Origin: Sipunculus nudus
Taxonomy: Eukaryota; Annelida; Sipuncula; Golfingiida; Sipunculidae
NCBI GenBank assembly: GCA_026874595.1
Contig: CM049306.1
Coordinates: 9,817,019-9,881,018 of the forward strand
DNA: 64,000 bases
Direction: 5' to 3'
Under the pieces are notes generated by a model. It had not been told where the DNA came from. It searched no databases and worked only from the letters and a program-made list of their open reading frames with translations. This document shows positions 49,797 to 60,925 of the stretch, one piece after another. Made by a program: the position numbers and the translations under genes. Position 1 is the stretch's first letter. Every line of letters begins with the position of its first letter.

Positions 49797-50960
49797 TCAT
49801 GTCACTGTGGAGGAAGATTGTTAACTTCAGTCACCTGGTCATGTCACTGTGGAGGAAGATTGTTAACTTCAGTCACCTGGTCATGTCACTGTGGAGGTAG
49901 ATTGTTAACTTCAGTCACCTGGTCATGTCACTGTGGAGGAATATTGTTAACTTCAGTCACCTGGTCATGTCACTGTGGAGGTAGATTGTTAACTTCAGTC
50001 ACCTGGTCATGTCACTGTGGAGGTAGATTGTTAACTTCAGTCACCTGGTCATGTCACTGTGGAGGTAGATTGTTAACTTCAGACACCTGGTCATGTCACT
50101 GTGGAGGTAGATTGTTAACTTCAGTCACCTGGTCATGTCACTGGAGGAAGATTATTAACTTCAGCCACCTGGTCATGTCACTGTGGAGGTAGATTGTTAA
50201 CTTCAGTCACCTGGTCATGTCACTGTGGAGGTAGATTGTAAATTTCCCTCACCTGGTCATGTCACTGTGGAGGAAGATTGTTAACTTCAGTCACCTGGTC
50301 ATGTCACTGTGGAGGTAGATTGTTAACTTCAGTCACCTGGTCATGTCACTGGAGGAAGATTGTTAATTTTTTCCTCACCTGGTCATGTCACTGTGGAGGT
50401 AGATTGTTAACTTCAGTCACCTGGTCATGTCACTGTGGAGGTTGATTGTTAACTTCCCTCACCTGGTCATGTCACTGGAGGAAAATTGTTAATTTCCCTC
50501 ACCTGGTCATGTCACTGTGGAGGTAGATTGTAAATTTCCCTCACCTGGTCATGTCACTGTGGAGGAAGATTGTTAACTTCAGTCACCTGGTCATGTCACT
50601 TTGGAGGTAGATTGTTAATTTCCCTCACCTGGTCAAGTCACGGTGGAGGTAGATTGTTAACTTCAGTCACCTTGCCATGTCACTGTGGAGGTAGATTGTT
50701 AATTTCCTTACCTGGTCATGTCACTGTGGATGTAGATGTTAACTTCAGTCACCTGGTCATGTCACTGGAGGAAGATTGTTAACTTCAGTCACCTTGTCAT
50801 GTCACTGTGGAGGTAGATTGTTAACTTCAGTCACCTGATCATGTCACTTTAGAGGTAGATTGTTAACTTCAGTCACCTGGTCATGTCACTTTGGAGGTAG
50901 ATTGTTAACTTCAGTCACCTGGTCATGTCACTGTGGAGGTAGATTGTAAACTTCAGTCAC
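49797..50960. repeat. 42-bp minisatellite, about 27 copies
   Basis: The unit is GTCATGTCACTGTGGAGGTA + 'gattgttaacttcagtcacctg'. A shorter variant lacks three bases (CACTGGAGGAAG), and a variant has 'tttccctcacc'. Because 42 is a multiple of three, a 124-codon frame (49818-50192) of LTSVTWSCHCGGRL repeats is open. I regard it as a by-product. Copies at the left are the most uniform. Confidence 0.95.
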
Positions 50961-51925
50961 AGTGTACACAGTGTACTACAAACAGCAATTTGAATTGCTG
51001 AAACAGTTTTGAATGAGTTCATTCTTGATAAATTTTTAATGAATTTGACTTTTATGTATTTATTTCAGTATTATCATGAACGACTCAATGTGCTATTGAA
51101 TAATTTAACCTTTTAAGAAAATTATCTGTAAAAAAACAGGTGGACACAGGTTTGTGGACCAGAGTATTGTAAATAATTGAACAATGATATGAGATTTGTA
51201 CATAAAAAGACCAAAGTAGTACATGAGAAGGCCACCACACTGTGAGCAGCAGTGATAATTATAGTGTGTTTATAGATAGGTTTGTGGAGACACTGTAGTA
51301 TCAGCTGTACACTTTATGGATTGTGCTCTGTGTTTAAGTTGACATTATCACTGTAACAAGGGGCCAAATATCTATCAGAATGGATCAGGTTTACCTCGTG
51401 TGTGAGTTTATGATAGCAGTTGGTTCCAGTTTTTATGGTGATTTTATGGTGGGAACTAGATTGGTCACCATAGTAACACCTGATTTCATTTATTAAGTGT
51501 CATGGGACTAATGTATGAATCTACCTTTTTCTACCATCTAGTTTAAACAGTCATCATCAATAAACCCAGAGATAATCCAAATATGATATATGCTACTTTT
51601 GCTAATTTTTAAGATTATAAAACATTTCTAAAACGTAATAGTGTCTGAAAGTTTATTTAAATAAGTTATAATAACTCATTAGCCGTGGTGATTAATGCAC
51701 AGTTGCCCAGTGACTGAACGGTGAGGCCGAAATATATCTGAAGAAACCGTATGGGAATGCATACAAACTCACACAACTGCCAATTTTTGGGGGGAAATTA
51801 AAGCGAGTGAATTTGTTATTGTCACAAAGTTTGTAATAGAAAAGTGCAGCATTCGAGAACAACTCAGGTTTTGGCTATTCCAACACACAAACACATCCCC
51901 TGTACGCTGGTCTCTATACAGTATA
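50961..51925. other. Intron sequence, unique
   Basis: No supported feature. Confidence 0.5.
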
Positions 51926-52146
51926 ATACCAGGGGGTTGAAGCAAATCATGGCACGGTGGCCAGACATCTTACAGTATTTACGTGGTTAAGCCCCATCAT
52001 TCTGCATGCAAAGGGTAAACTTGGGTTAAATTAGCACAAAGTAACTGGTTTAGTTGAAAAAAATATATTTAGGATATTTTTTTTCTGCAAGAAATTATTA
52101 TAAATCCCATCAATTTCCAAAGCTTTTGTCAAGGAAATCTAGGTGA
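51926..52146 (+). repeat. Dispersed repeat, copy 2 (other copy 10068-10400)
   Basis: It has the same order of shared words as copy 1, ending with 'aaggaaatctaggtga'. Confidence 0.75.
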
Positions 52147-52149
52147 TCA

Positions 52150-52975
52150 AAAATTTTTTTTTTTAATTATATTTATTGCAAAAAAATATTAAAATATGTC
52201 CGTATTTTAAAATTTTACTCAGACAACAACTGATTAAAGATGTCAATATGTTTTACTAATGACATTAAGACTTGTGGCCATATCAGCTGTCATAAGACTA
52301 TGTAAATAATCAAAATTTATATTCCTGAATTCTTTATTTCAATTAATAAAATTAAACTTGCCTATCTCTCTAATTTGCCTCTTGTATGATTTACAGGGTG
52401 TCCTTATCCTGAGGTTATTTTTTACACATAAAATGGTTTCATAGCTGAGACTACTTCATTTTTTTCTGATACAATTTTTTTAAATTTTGAATATGATAAA
52501 AAAATCAGATCTTAGAAAAGTTCTCATTATGATTTCTGTAATATTAATAATTGTCAATAGATTATTACTGTGTCTTATGTGTAGATTGATGTGGGAGTAG
52601 TCCAAAGCGAATATATTAGTTTTATTTTTTTTAATATGAATTAAAGCCATAAAACCTTATGATCATCATTTAAATTTGTGAATTTTGTTTATTCTAGATT
52701 CTCAACATCTTTGTTTGGCTGAAACTAAATAAATACCAGACATGGTGTGAATACTTTGCAGATGTATTTTAATACGAATATGAATATGTATTTTTAATTA
52801 AAATTATATTTGGCACAATAATTGTTATTAGATTTAAATATATAGTTAACTTATAAAATAAATAGTCTTATATAATATGTGCTAGTGCTACTCTTGGGTA
52901 GGGATAACCTGTAATTATTAAATAACAGTTAACACATTTGTAAAAAGCATAATTAACATGAGTGATAATGGACAG
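52150..52975 (+). mobile_element. Left part of an interrupted family A element
   Basis: 52545-52790 matches 24710-24970 of the family A copy at 22868-25463 ('aaagccataaaacc', 'gattctcaacatc', 'aaataccagacatggtg'). The continuation, which should run into the 25204-25463 match, is displaced to 57222-57477. Between them sits another family A element. Confidence 0.65.
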
Positions 52976-53035
52976 TTTTTAGCTCAGCTGACTGAAAGTC
53001 ATCTGAGCTATAGCGATCACTCTTTGTCCGTCGTC

Positions 53036-53070
<35 letters not shown>

Positions 53071-54128
53071 CTGTCCGTTAACCAGGCACAAATTGTAACC
53101 GCTAGATCTGGAATCTTCTTACTTGACATCCTGGGAGGTCCATGAAAAATCTCCATGGAAACCAAAATTAGGTCTCTGTTACCCATATTCTTCGAGCTAT
53201 GGAGCCCTAAAGTACCCCCAAGAAAAGTAAAAAATTTCATACAAAAACTTCAATATCTCATTAACAACTTGAATGATGGTCATGATTTGTGGCATAACTA
53301 TTGATCATGACATGTGTCATCTGTTCCTGCAGACTGGTGGCGCCACCTGTATCGTTCGATTTTTTACGATTTTTTCCTCTATTTTTGAGACCTTTAAGGA
53401 TGCTGTCATCTGTTAGCATGGCACAAATAGTAACGACTGGACCTAGAATCTTCATTCTCAACACACTAGAAGACCTATGAAAAGTCTCCATGGAAACCAG
53501 AAATTAGGTCTCTGTTACCCATATCCTTCGAGCTATGGGGCCCCAAAGTACCCCCCCAGAGTAGTCAAAAATTTCATACAAAAACTTCAATATCTCAATA
53601 ACTACATCACTGATGGTCATGATTTTTGGCATACATATTGATTATGAGATGTTCCATCAGTTCCTGCAGACTGGTGGAGCCACCTATGTTATCTATCAAG
53701 AGGGTACAAATTGCAACAACTGGACCTAGAAACTTCATTCTTGTCATGCAAGGAGGCCCATGAAGAGTGCCTGTGAAAAATTGAAATTAGGTCTCTGTTA
53801 CCCATATCCTTCAAGCTATAGGACTCTGAAGTATCCCTCAGAATAATGGACAATTTGATACAAAAGCTGAAGTATCTGAACAACTAATACGGAGATCAAT
53901 ATGATTCTTTGCATGGATATTGACCATTAAGTGTTTTTAGCTCAGCTGACTGTAAGTCATCTAAAGTATCCCTCAGAATAATGGACAATTTGATACAAAA
54001 GCTCAAGTATCTAAACAACTTTTGCAGTGATCACCATGATTCTTTGCATGGATATTGATCATGGAATGTGTCATCAGTTTCTGCAGTATGGTGGCGCCAC
54101 CTGTATTTTTTTTATTTTTACGAATTTT

Positions 54129-55852
54129 TATGCCCCCGCCACAAAGTGGCTGGGGCATATAGTTTTACCCATGTCCGTCATTCCGTCCTTCCGTCCTTCC
54201 GAAATCAAACAGTTGTACGGACTTTTTTTCGCAATGCCTGCAGATATTGGCCTGATTTTTGGTGTATGGGCAGATATAGACCAGTTACAGATCGAGTTCG
54301 CGTTTCGTCCCGGTTGACCTACTTTTGACCGTTTTACGGCTCCTGAACATAGAAAATTTCATGAAAAATATGAAATTTCATGACAAATACACATGTACGG
54401 ACTTTTTTTCGCAGTGCCTGCAGATATTGGCCTGATTTTTGGTGTGTGGACAGATATAGACCAGTTACAGATCGAGTTCGCGTTTCGTTCCGGTTGACCT
54501 ACTTTTGACCGTTTTACGGCTCCTAAACTAAGAAATTTTCATGAAAAATAGAAATATTCATGACAGATACACATGTACGGACTTTTTTTCGCAATGCCTG
54601 CAGATATTGGCCTGATTTTTGGTGTGTGGGCAGATATAGACCAGTTACAGATCGAGTTCACGTTTCATCCCGGTTGACCTACTTTTGACCGTTTTACGGC
54701 TCCTAAACTTAGAAAATTTCATGAAAAATAGAAAATATTCATGACAGATACACATGTACAGACTTTATTTCGCAATGCCTGCAGATATTGGCCTAATTTT
54801 TGGTGTGTGGATAGATATAGACCAGTTACAGATCGAGTTCGCGTTTTGTCCCGGTTGACCCACTTTTGACCGTTTTACGGCTCCTGAACTAAGACAATTT
54901 CATGAAAAATATGAAATTTCATGACAAATACACATGTACGGACTTTTTTTCGCAGTGCCTGCAGATATTGGCCTGATTTTTGGTGTGTCGGCAGATATTG
55001 ACCAGTTACAGATGGAGTTCGCATTTCATCCTCGTTGACCCACTTTTGACTGTTTTACGGCTCCTAAACATCGAAAATTTCATGTAAAGTATATATTTTC
55101 ATGACAAATACACTTGTACAGACTTTTCTTCACAATACCTGCAGATATTGGCCTGATTTTTGGTGTGTGGGCAGATAATGACCAGTTACAGATCGAGTTC
55201 ACGTTTTGTCCCAGTTGACCTATTTTTGACCGTTTGACGGTGCTCTAACATAGAAAATTTCATAAAAAGGTGCACATGTATGGACTTTTTTTCGCAGTGC
55301 CTGCAGATACAGGCCTGATTTTTTTTGTGTAGGCAGATAATGACCAGTTACAGATCGAGTTCTTGTTTTGTCTCAGTTGACCTACTTTTCACCATTTGAC
55401 TGCTCCTGAACATAGAAAGTTTCATGAAACATATAAATTTTCATAACAAATGCATATGTACTGACTTTTTTTCCTCAATGCCTGCAGATACCACCCTGAT
55501 TTTTTTTGTGTGGGCAGATAATGACAGTTACAGATCGAGTTTGCGTTTCATCCCGGTTGACCTACTTTTGATTGTTTTACGGCTCCTAAACATAGAAAAT
55601 TTCATGAAAGACAGAAATTTTTATGGAAAATGCACATGTATGGACTTTTTTTCGAAATGCCTGCATATACTGGCATGATTTTTGGTGTGTTGCTTGATAA
55701 TGACCCGTTACAGATCGAGTTTGCATTTTGCCCTTGTTGACCTACTTTTGACCATACGACACCTCCTGAACTTAATAAATTTTCAAAATTTTACAAATGT
55801 TTCTAATTTGCCCAAGGCGGGGGCATTCGTGTTGTTCCAACACATCTAGTTT
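54129..55852 (+). mobile_element. Family B element (TATGCCCCCGCCAC hairpin) inserted into family A
   Basis: The head hairpin is TATGCCCCCGCCAC, AAA, GTGGCTGGGGCATA (54129-54159). A 'tatagttttacccatgtccg' and TCCTTCCG tract follows. The right end has GGCGGGGGCAT (55816-55826), then 'tcgtgttgttccaacacatc' and 'tagt'. Inside are about nine tandem units of about 181 bp starting near 54214, 54395, 54576 and so on. Each begins with 'gtacggactttttttcgca' and 'tgcctgcagatattggcctg' and includes 'gaccagttacagatcgagtt'. The surrounding sequence is a family A unit. The same place uninterrupted reads 'ttttttacgattttttcctc' at about 53362-53383. Confidence 0.85.
54214..55720 (+). repeat. 181-bp internal satellite of family B, about nine units
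   Basis: Units lie head to tail. The first three or four are nearly identical, and later ones (from about 55100) drift and vary in length. Overlapping open frames of 86-96 codons at 54027-54328 are repeat by-products. Confidence 0.9.
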
Positions 55853-57210
55853 TCTCTATTTTTGAGACCTCATAAGATGCGGTCATCTGTTAACATGGCA
55901 CAAATCGTAACAACTGGACCTAGAATCTTCTCTCTTGACATGCTGAGAGGCCCATGAAAAGTTTCCTTAAAAACTTGAAATTAGGTCTCTGTTACCCATA
56001 ACCTCTGAGCTATGGGGCTCCGAGGTACCCCCCAGAATAATGGAAAATTTGATACAAAAGCTCAAGTATCTGAACAATTATTATATTGATCACCATGATT
56101 CTTTGCATGGATATTGATCATGAAATGTTTCATCAGTTTCTGCATTCTGGTGGCGCCACCTGTATTTTTTCAATTTTTAGCTCAGCTGACTGAAAGTCAT
56201 CTGAGCTGTAGGGATCACCTTTTGTCCGTCGTCCGTCCGGCCATCCAGGCGTCTGTCTGTTAACAGGGCACAAATCGTAACCGCTAGACCGGGAATCTTC
56301 TTACTTGAAATCCTGGGAGGTCTATGGAAATTCTCCTTGTAAACCTGAAATTAGGTCACTGTGACCTATATTCTTCGAGCCATGGGGTTCTGAAGTACCC
56401 CCCCCAGAATAATGCAAAATTTAATACAAAAGCTCAAGTATCTGAACAACTAATGCATTAATCACCATGATTCTTTGCATGGATATTGATCATGGAGTGT
56501 TTCATCAATTTCTGGAGATTGGTGGCGCCACCTATATTTTTTTTATTTTTTACGATTTTTTTTCTCTACTTTTGTGATCTTTAAACATTTGGTCATCTGT
56601 AAACAGGGCACAAATCATAATGACTGGACCTAGAATCTTCTGTCCTCACCTCCAGGGAAGCCCATAAAAGGTCTACATGGAAACCCGAAATAAGGTCCCT
56701 GTTACCCATATCCTTCATGCTCTGGGGCTCCGAAGTACTCCCCAGAATAAAGATTTGGTCATCTGTTAACAGAGCACAAATTATAATGACTTGACCTAGA
56801 ATCTCCTTTCTTGATATGCTGGGAGGCCCTTGAAAAGTCTCCTTGTGCACCTGAAATTACATCTCTGTTACCCATATCCTTCATCCTATGCGGCTTTGAA
56901 ATACCCCCCAGAATAAACATTTGGATTTGTTAACAGGGCACAAATCATAATAACTGGACCTAGAATTTTATTTTTTGACATGCTGGGAGACCCCTGAAAA
57001 GTCATCTTGTAAACCTTGAAAATAGGTGTCTGTTACCCATATCCTTCATGCTACTGAGCTCCATAGTACCCCAATGAATATTGGATGATTTTATACAAAA
57101 GGTCAAGTTTGGAAAAAGTATTTCATTCACATTTGACATTTAGATGATAAAATTACTTTTGTCAATGTCTTCCTGGTCAGCTGAGCATCATGACCCCTGG
57201 GTCACTTGTT

Positions 57211-57477
57211 TTCAAATACTTCCACTGCAATGTAGTTTAAGTTAAATGGCCAAGTCAAAACCTGTGTGACAATTGCACTCCATTTGTAAATAATATAAAT
57301 GTCATCAATCCCTGTCTCCAAGGATACTATCAAAAGCTTACATAACTTGGGTTAAACACCAAATAAACTCATAATACAGCATATATTGCCACACAAAACC
57401 AGCATGTGCCTCATTTCTAAATCATATTTTGTGATCATATATAACAGCTGAGTGCGGGGACCCAAGGGTCCGTTGTT
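57211..57477 (+). mobile_element. Right part of the interrupted family A element
   Basis: 57222-57477 matches 25204-25463 ('atggccaagtcaaaa-ctg', 'ctcataatacagc', 'aaaaccagcatgtgcctcat') and ends in CAGCTGAGTGCGGGGACCCA plus 'agggtccgttgtt'. It pairs with 52150-52975. Confidence 0.75.
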
Positions 57478-57749
57478 ATTTTTAATAGCATTTAAAATGT
57501 GACCTTAGCTTATGTCCACTTTCTTCCTTATTCTATAATAAACAGGTGTTCATACATTCCCATGGTTATTTTATGCACCTGTTACTGTCACATAGCTGAA
57601 ATGATGATACTTCCAAAAATATATGATCATGAGAGACTCCTGCATCTTTGATACAGTCCATAAAAGTGCACGGTATTAGTTTGGCGAATGTATATTTAAT
57701 ATTTAATTATCATCAGTTAGCAGGAGCATTTCCTCATAGCTTTTAAATG

Positions 57750-57751
<2 letters not shown>

Positions 57752-57805
<54 letters not shown>

Positions 57806-57822
57806 TATATGTATATATATAA
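57752..57822. repeat. (TA)n microsatellite
   Basis: About 70 bp of TA with two interruptions. It lies 40 bp before a further family A tail (57861-57893). Confidence 0.95.
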
Positions 57823-57860
57823 ATTAGTATATTTTGCATTTGCTAAAATTTTTCAAAATT

Positions 57861-57893
57861 CAGCTGAGGGACGTGACCCATGGGTCTCTTGTT
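57861..57893 (+). mobile_element. Isolated family A tail
   Basis: CAGCTGAGGGACGTGACCCA plus 'tgggtctcttgtt'. No matching head is seen immediately upstream, so it is probably the remains of another copy. Confidence 0.65.
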
Positions 57894-60471
57894 TGAGTGC
57901 TCTCTGGCCATTTTATCCCAGGTAAATGAGGATATGTATGAAACAGCTAGTAATTAACAAAACAGCAAGAAATATGAAAACCTGATACCTGTAAATGTCT
58001 CAGGATAATTTATCGTCCTGTACAGTAGTTTGTACCAGGTGGATCATGGGAAGCACATGATAAATTTGTATCCAAGGTCAAAGAGGAATGGTGGAATTGC
58101 TGGTAAGCTCATGCAAAATAAGAACACAAGCTCAATGTACAATACCACCACAGCAACAATGAATTCATGGTTAAAATACTGGCAAGGTGACAGGTCATGA
58201 CACCTATACCTGCATGGTCAACTAAACTAATGTCAGTAGAGGAGTACATCGTCACATATTGGTCATTAATCATTAACAAGGCTATTGTGACATAGTCTGT
58301 CTTGACAAAGCTAGGAAAACAAAGGCTTGTCTCATTATATATGCCAAACATGCCTCTGTAGATACCTGTAGAGTGCAGCTATTGATATGTCTCAGTGACT
58401 GCCACTGGTGGACTGGTAAAATCATGCCAGTGGTGTTTTTGATTGACTTAGATTGACTTTGTTGCATTTGACCTGAGACAGGAAGTACAAAAAGAGACCT
58501 CTGATGTGGTTGTATAAACAGGTTCAAGTAAAACTAGACTTATAATACCTAAGTAAAAATAAGTCACTTGTAATGGGATATGATCCAGACCACCGGTTTA
58601 AAGAGTCATACATGGTACCACTGGGTACTAACAGTTCATACTAGGTACTGTTGGGTACACATGATATGGAGCGTCATCAGGAATGATGCTCCACAGAAGA
58701 ATATTTATTTTGGAGTCACATCTATATATATATAACCAGGCTGATATCACGGCCATTGTTCACTCTTAGAAGCAGCCTTTTATTGTACTCACAGATTCTG
58801 GCTCCTGTAAGTTTGGTTTATTGGCATGTTGATACAAAAGTAGATCTATAGAAACAATTCTGACAAATCATTTATAGCAAATGATACTACATGAAACCAG
58901 TATTAAAAAGCAGTTAAATGATAGCCATAAATCTCCATGACTCTGAAGCTGAGAGTGAGAATTCAGGAAAAAAAATTAATGAGATACATTGCTCATATTC
59001 TGGGATGTACTAATTGAATCAATATCAGTAATAATTAATCACAAAAATAATTATTCAGGAGAAGATATTAACACTGATATTAGTGTTTACAGATTCATAA
59101 AAGCCTGAGTCAGCACTATGACCTGACATGCAGTTTACTTTTATTTGTGTAGTCAAATTTGCCTGACCTCATTTTGGTATATGTAATCCTTTGTCCAAGT
59201 TGTATTATGCGATGTGACTCAGACATTTTGTCAAATAATATTTTGTCTAGCTCCCTTGATGTCATGTTTTCTCTCTGATATTTTTGTCTTGGTCACATTT
59301 AATGTCATTTCTTATCCTGTTACATCTCCTTTATTGTCAACTTTTTTCCAGTAGTATTTTTGTCATGTTACATTTTGCCTAGTGGTATTAATACTATTAT
59401 ATCATGTGACATTGTGCTGACTGGTAGCAGCATGGAATTTTTGTCCTGTGATATTAAATAATGTCACATTTTGTCATGTGATACAAGTTGTCATTGGATA
59501 TTTTGTTCTGATGTTATGTGGACTGTATTCTCCTTATAAACATGCCAGTGCAAGATTATGTACAGTGTTAAGAAGGCTGCTGCTGATACAGAAATGCTGG
59601 CAGCAACAGGTGCATGTTATCAGTCCTGGCTCGTTCAGTGTACAGCATGATATGGGTACCAGTATTCATGGCTGTCAGACTGTTGAGTGCTTCCAGCTCT
59701 CAGTATGACAGTTCCTGAGAGACCGGCAGCATATCAAGCACTGTTAGACTGGCTAATGTTATTGTAGTCAGCAATTGATGTTCAGCACACAAGGATCAAG
59801 GCTCTTGTGACCGACCAGGCCACACAGCCTTCTAAGTGCATTGTGTGCAATGTGATCAACTTTGAATTCTTTGATTGGCTGAGGCAGTTCAGGACTATAT
59901 CAAAGAAGCATACCAGGTTTTACATGTTTTGTGTTTGAAATTTGGCCTGACCTTGGCCCTTTGTTTCATGCTTGTATATATTTCATGACCTTGACCCAGT
60001 GAAATGACAGCCACATGAAGGAAAACACATTCATGCTTTCCATAAAAAAAGTTTCAATGTAAGTTTTATAATTTCCACAATTTTACGAGTTTAAGTATTT
60101 TCTCTAGCTCTCGAAATGATAGGCTTGGTCCATTTTTTTGCAGGGAGACTAGGATTGCAGGTCATGTGACATCTTGTCAGTATATAGCTCTTATGAATAT
60201 TGAACAGAGGTTAATTGTGATATAGAAATTTGCTACTCATTACTAGCAGAAACACAACCAGCTTGCTAACCTATTCTGTGAATGTCAGTTTTCTTATTTT
60301 TGTTTAATTTGATTCCACAAAAAGGTCAAAAATGTTTATCACCATTTGTAAGAAGTCCAGGATATAAAATTCATGGTTCATATTGTTTCTTTTAATATAA
60401 AATAACTCAAAGTTTTTAAATATCAAATTATATTTTATTATCAATTGACAAAATATATGTATATATATACA
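57894..60471. other. Intron sequence, unique
   Basis: Short open frames only. No supported feature before the repeat fragment at 60472-60600. Confidence 0.5.
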
Positions 60472-60600
60472 GTTAAACCTCACCGAATGACCACCTCTGT
60501 TAAGTGACCATCTCAGTATAATGACCACTTGTTCATGGGTCCCAATTCTTGTTTGATCAGTATATGAGACCACTTAGAACACCTTTATCAAGGTCCCTTT
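60472..60600 (+). repeat. Dispersed repeat related to 8001-8175
   Basis: It starts ACAGTTAAACCTCACCGAAT and carries spaced GACCACC / GACCATC / GACCACT words. Confidence 0.45.
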
Positions 60601-60682
60601 GGTGGATGTAATTTTGAGGTTTTACTCTCTATACAACCCATATATATCTGTCTGTGTGTATGTGCTTTGTTCTACTTTACAG

Positions 60683-60783
60683 GTGGTTCATCTACACTGG
60701 TGGCCCCTCTTCCGAGATAGTGCCTTTTATGCCATCAGTATCCTTGCTCTAACACTTGTCATACTGGATGAATTCGTTCACTG
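60683..60783 (+). CDS. SLC24A: NCKX (SLC24A) exon: helix after the alpha-1 repeat
   Basis: The acceptor tctactttacag ends at 60682 and the donor GTAGGT starts at 60784. The exon reads VVHLHWWPLFRDSAFYAISI then LALTLVILDEFVH plus the first two bases of a Trp codon. NCKX proteins have a W-x-L-x-RD motif followed by a hydrophobic helix and a short D/N-E-x-V-x-W turn at this place. Here WWPLFRD, AFYAISILALTLVIL and DEFVHW match. The Trp codon is completed by the first base of the next exon (tg+g). Confidence 0.94.
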
Positions 60784-60925
60784 GTAGGTGACGCTGTTTC
60801 CCTTATCATTAATGCAGCAGCCAGTATTTGAAAAATATAAATCATGTATAATTTGTTCAAAGAATTAGCATGTAAAATTTACTTTATCAGAATTCAAGAG
60901 GGTTATATAAATTATTTCACTCTTA

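Larger units (their letters stand above)
52981..57210 (+). mobile_element. Family A element cluster (three heads, nested family B element)
   Basis: The first head hairpin is 52981-53009, followed by CTGT/CCGT repeats. Further heads lie at 53939 (broken) and 56179-56207 (intact). Internal units of about 330 bp repeat from 53085. Their marks are 'acagggcacaaatcgtaac', 'ctagaatcttc', 'attaggtctctgttaccca', 'tcaatatct' and GGTGGCGCCACC. The tail is CAGCTGAGCATCATGACCCC plus 'tgggtcacttgtt' (57178-57210). The cluster looks like head-to-tail copies sharing one tail. It is interrupted at 54129-55852 by family B. Confidence 0.75.

Noticed and set aside
54027-54328. A small protein gene with 86-96 codon frames
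   Set aside because: The frames cross the A/B insertion junction and run into the 181-bp satellite, so they are chance frames in repeats.
52150-57477. An LTR retroelement or other virus-like element in the nested repeat cluster
   Set aside because: No long direct terminal repeats, primer-binding site or capsid, protease or polymerase motifs were seen. The structure is hairpin heads with satellite units.
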